A DNA stretch of 35,017 bases from Rhodothermales bacterium (GTDB taxonomy: Bacteria > Bacteroidota > Rhodothermia > Rhodothermales > ISCAR-4553): the NCBI GenBank assembly GCA_026984335.1, contig JALSSK010000447.1, positions 1 through 35,017 on the forward strand, given 5' to 3'. The position numbers and the translations under genes were made by a program. Shown here piece by piece: positions 33,172 through 35,017 of the stretch. The notes beneath the pieces are model-generated. The model made no database searches and was not told the origin of the DNA. It saw only the letters and a program-made list of their open reading frames with translations. Position 1 is the first letter of the stretch. Each line of letters begins with the position of its first letter.

Positions 33172-35017
33172 ATGAAACGGCCCTCCCACGTCCTGTCGGC
33201 CGTGCTTCTGCTCGGTCTCGCGCTCTGGCTGCGGCCCGCCCCCGCGCCCGAGCGCCCGGCGCGCGTGGAGAAGCGGCCCGACGAGCGGGCGTGGCTCCGG
33301 CGCACCTATCCGTACTTCCGGGCCGACCCGCACGCCCTCCGCGACGCCCTCGATCAGGCGAAGGCCCTCCGCCGCGCGCCCAAACGACGGACCTTTGCCG
33401 CGTGGTCGTTCGCCGGGCCGGTCAACGTCGGCGGTCGCGTCGTGGACGTGGCCGTCGCACCGGACGATCCCGACCGGCTGTATGCCGCCGCCGCCACCGG
33501 AGGGGTGTTCACCTCCGGCGACCGGGGACTATCGTGGAGACCGATCTTCGACGAGCAGGCGCTTCTCACCATCGGCGACCTCGCGCTCGACCCGAGCGAC
33601 CCGGACGTGATCTACGTGGGCACGGGCGAGGCCAACGGCGGGCACAACAACTTCGCGGGCGGGGGGCTCTACAAGTCCGAAGACGGCGGCGCGTCGTGGC
33701 GCTTCATGGGGCTCGGCGAGACCGTGAGCATCGGGCGCGTGGTGGTGGACCCCTCGAACCCGAAGCGCGTCTTCACGGCGGCGATGGGAAGCTACTTCGC
33801 CCCGACGCCCGAGCGCGGGCTCTACCGGAGCGAGGACGGCGGCGCGTCGTGGACGCGGGTGCTCGCGGTGAACGACTCCACCGGCGTGATCGACGTCGTG
33901 ATCCGCCCCGACGACCCGAACACGATCTTCGCCGCCACCTGGCAGCGCGTCCGGCGCGTGAGCGGCTCGTTCCTTTACGGCGAAGGAAGCGCCGTCTGGC
34001 GCAGCCGCGACGGCGGCGAGACGTGGGAGCGCCTCGGCCCCGCGCACGGCCTGCCCGACCCCGAAAAGCAGCGCCGGTTCGACGGTCGCGTGCACATCGG
34101 GCGCATCGGGCTGGCCCTGTGCCGCGATCATCCCGACGTGATGTACGCCCTCTTCACCGACGGAGCGGGCTACCTCGGCCTCTATCGCACGGACGACGGC
34201 GGCGACACCTGGCGCGACGCCGACCCGAACCGGGGCGTCGCGCAGGGCCTCGGCGGCTTCAGCTGGTACTTCGGGCAGGTCCGCGCGCATCCGACGAACC
34301 CGGACGTCGTCTACGTGATGGACGTGCTCCTCATGCGCTCCGGCGATGGCGGCGCCACCTGGACCGCCACGCCCGGCATCCACGCCGACCATCACGCGCT
34401 CACCTTCTTCCCCGAGAACCCCGAGACGCTCCTCAACGGCAACGACGGCGGCGTCGCCCTCTCCACCGACGGCGGCTTCACGTGGACGCGCGCGGGCGAT
34501 CTCCCGAACACGCAGTTTTACGAGATCGCCTTCGACCCGAGCCATCCGGAGCGTCTCTATGGCGGCACGCAGGACAACGGAACCGTCCGCACGCTCACCG
34601 GAGCCCTCGACGACTGGACGAAGATCCTCGGCGGCGACGGCTTCTACGTGGTCATCGACCCCGAAGACCCGAACACGATCTACGCCGAGACGCAGTGGGG
34701 CGGCCTCCGGCGCTCGCAATCGGCCTTTCCGTCGTTCGTCTCCGTCACGAACGGCATCGATCCGGACGAGAAGACGAACTGGGACACGCCCCTCGTGATC
34801 GATCCGAACGACCCGGCGGTGCTCTATACGGGCACGAACCGCGTGTACCGCACCACCGACCGCGCCGCCTCGTGGACGCCCCTCAGCGACGACCTGACGA
34901 AAGGCGTCTATCCGCTCCTCGGCACGATCAGCGCGATCGCCGTCGCGCCTTCGGACTCCGACGTCCTCTATGCCGGAACGGACGACGGCAACGTGTGGAT
35001 CTCGGACGACTACGGCG
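33172..35017 (+). CDS. Asp-box (BNR/sortilin-like) beta-propeller protein, 3' end outside the window
   Basis: Partial secreted protein; 615 residues are visible and the frame is still open at the window edge. The ATG at 33172 begins a signal peptide (V-L-S-A-V-L-L-L-G-L-A-L-W-L); an in-frame ATG at 33124 would add sixteen basic residues. At least eight Asp-box type motifs (S-x-D-G-G-x-S/T-W) are present, e.g. S-E-D-G-G-A-S-W twice, S-R-D-G-G-E-T-W, T-D-D-G-G-D-T-W and S-G-D-G-G-A-T-W. Between them are D-P-x-x-P-x-x-I/V-Y units, the pattern of VPS10/sortilin-like beta-propellers. In this lineage such proteins often end in a T9SS sorting domain; that part is not visible. Likely surface or extracellular, ligand unknown. 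Confidence 0.88.
   Translation, partial: MKRPSHVLSAVLLLGLALWLRPAPAPERPARVEKRPDERAWLRRTYPYFRADPHALRDALDQAKALRRAPKRRTFAAWSFAGPVNVGGRVVDVAVAPDDPDRLYAAAATGGVFTSGDRGLSWRPIFDEQALLTIGDLALDPSDPDVIYVGTGEANGGHNNFAGGGLYKSEDGGASWRFMGLGETVSIGRVVVDPSNPKRVFTAAMGSYFAPTPERGLYRSEDGGASWTRVLAVNDSTGVIDVVIRPDDPNTIFAATWQRVRRVSGSFLYGEGSAVWRSRDGGETWERLGPAHGLPDPEKQRRFDGRVHIGRIGLALCRDHPDVMYALFTDGAGYLGLYRTDDGGDTWRDADPNRGVAQGLGGFSWYFGQVRAHPTNPDVVYVMDVLLMRSGDGGATWTATPGIHADHHALTFFPENPETLLNGNDGGVALSTDGGFTWTRAGDLPNTQFYEIAFDPSHPERLYGGTQDNGTVRTLTGALDDWTKILGGDGFYVVIDPEDPNTIYAETQWGGLRRSQSAFPSFVSVTNGIDPDEKTNWDTPLVIDPNDPAVLYTGTNRVYRTTDRAASWTPLSDDLTKGVYPLLGTISAIAVAPSDSDVLYAGTDDGNVWISDDYG

Overview
The window looks like a chromosomal segment from a GC-rich member of the Bacteroidota/Rhodothermota side of the tree, probably Rhodothermia-like. 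The signs are a type IX secretion (T9SS) C-terminal sorting domain with an N-Y-P-N-P-F-N-P motif, a GWxTD-domain protein, many genes without a Shine-Dalgarno sequence, and heavy use of C/G-ending codons. The organism is an inference from family content. No rRNA, tRNA, CRISPR array, transposase or phage gene was recognised. The segment reads as ordinary, densely packed chromosome rather than an island.

Layout. Positions 1-4145 carry minus-strand housekeeping and envelope genes: a PlsC-like acyltransferase, coaE, a large outer-membrane beta-barrel protein and a HIT-family hydrolase. Positions 4406-6244 hold a compact plus-strand operon: a eukaryote-type 6-pyruvoyl-tetrahydropterin synthase, GTP cyclohydrolase I (folE) and a sepiapterin-reductase-like SDR. 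Together they could make tetrahydrobiopterin. A small two-helix membrane protein follows. Positions 6831-9270 hold an EF-G paralogue (fusA2 type) whose GTPase motifs depart from the canonical ones; its leader contains a terminator-like hairpin just before the gene. tsaB and accD follow on the plus strand, then a GWxTD protein and a UbiA-like membrane protein on the minus strand.

Positions 14391-20873 encode a 2160-residue secreted beta-helix-like protein with DUF4397-like and T9SS sorting domains. It is preceded by about 670 bases with no convincing gene. A metallophosphoesterase and the pyruvate dehydrogenase cluster pdhA-pdhB-pdhC are on the minus strand (21036-25663). Divergent from pdhA are an ECF sigma factor and a zinc-finger anti-sigma factor with overlapping reading frames, then a polyprenol-phosphate mannosyltransferase-like GT2 enzyme and NADP-type isocitrate dehydrogenase.

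The right end holds a bacterial homologue of tRNA-queuosine mannosyltransferase (DUF3524/GTDC1 family), a 90-residue orphan protein, comF, a lone ABC ATPase, a DUF4399 lipoprotein and a truncated Asp-box beta-propeller protein that runs off the window. The observations most worth following are the biopterin-type operon, the catalytically altered EF-G paralogue with its probable attenuator leader, the QTMAN homologue, and a possible RNA hairpin that hides the start of the beta-barrel gene.
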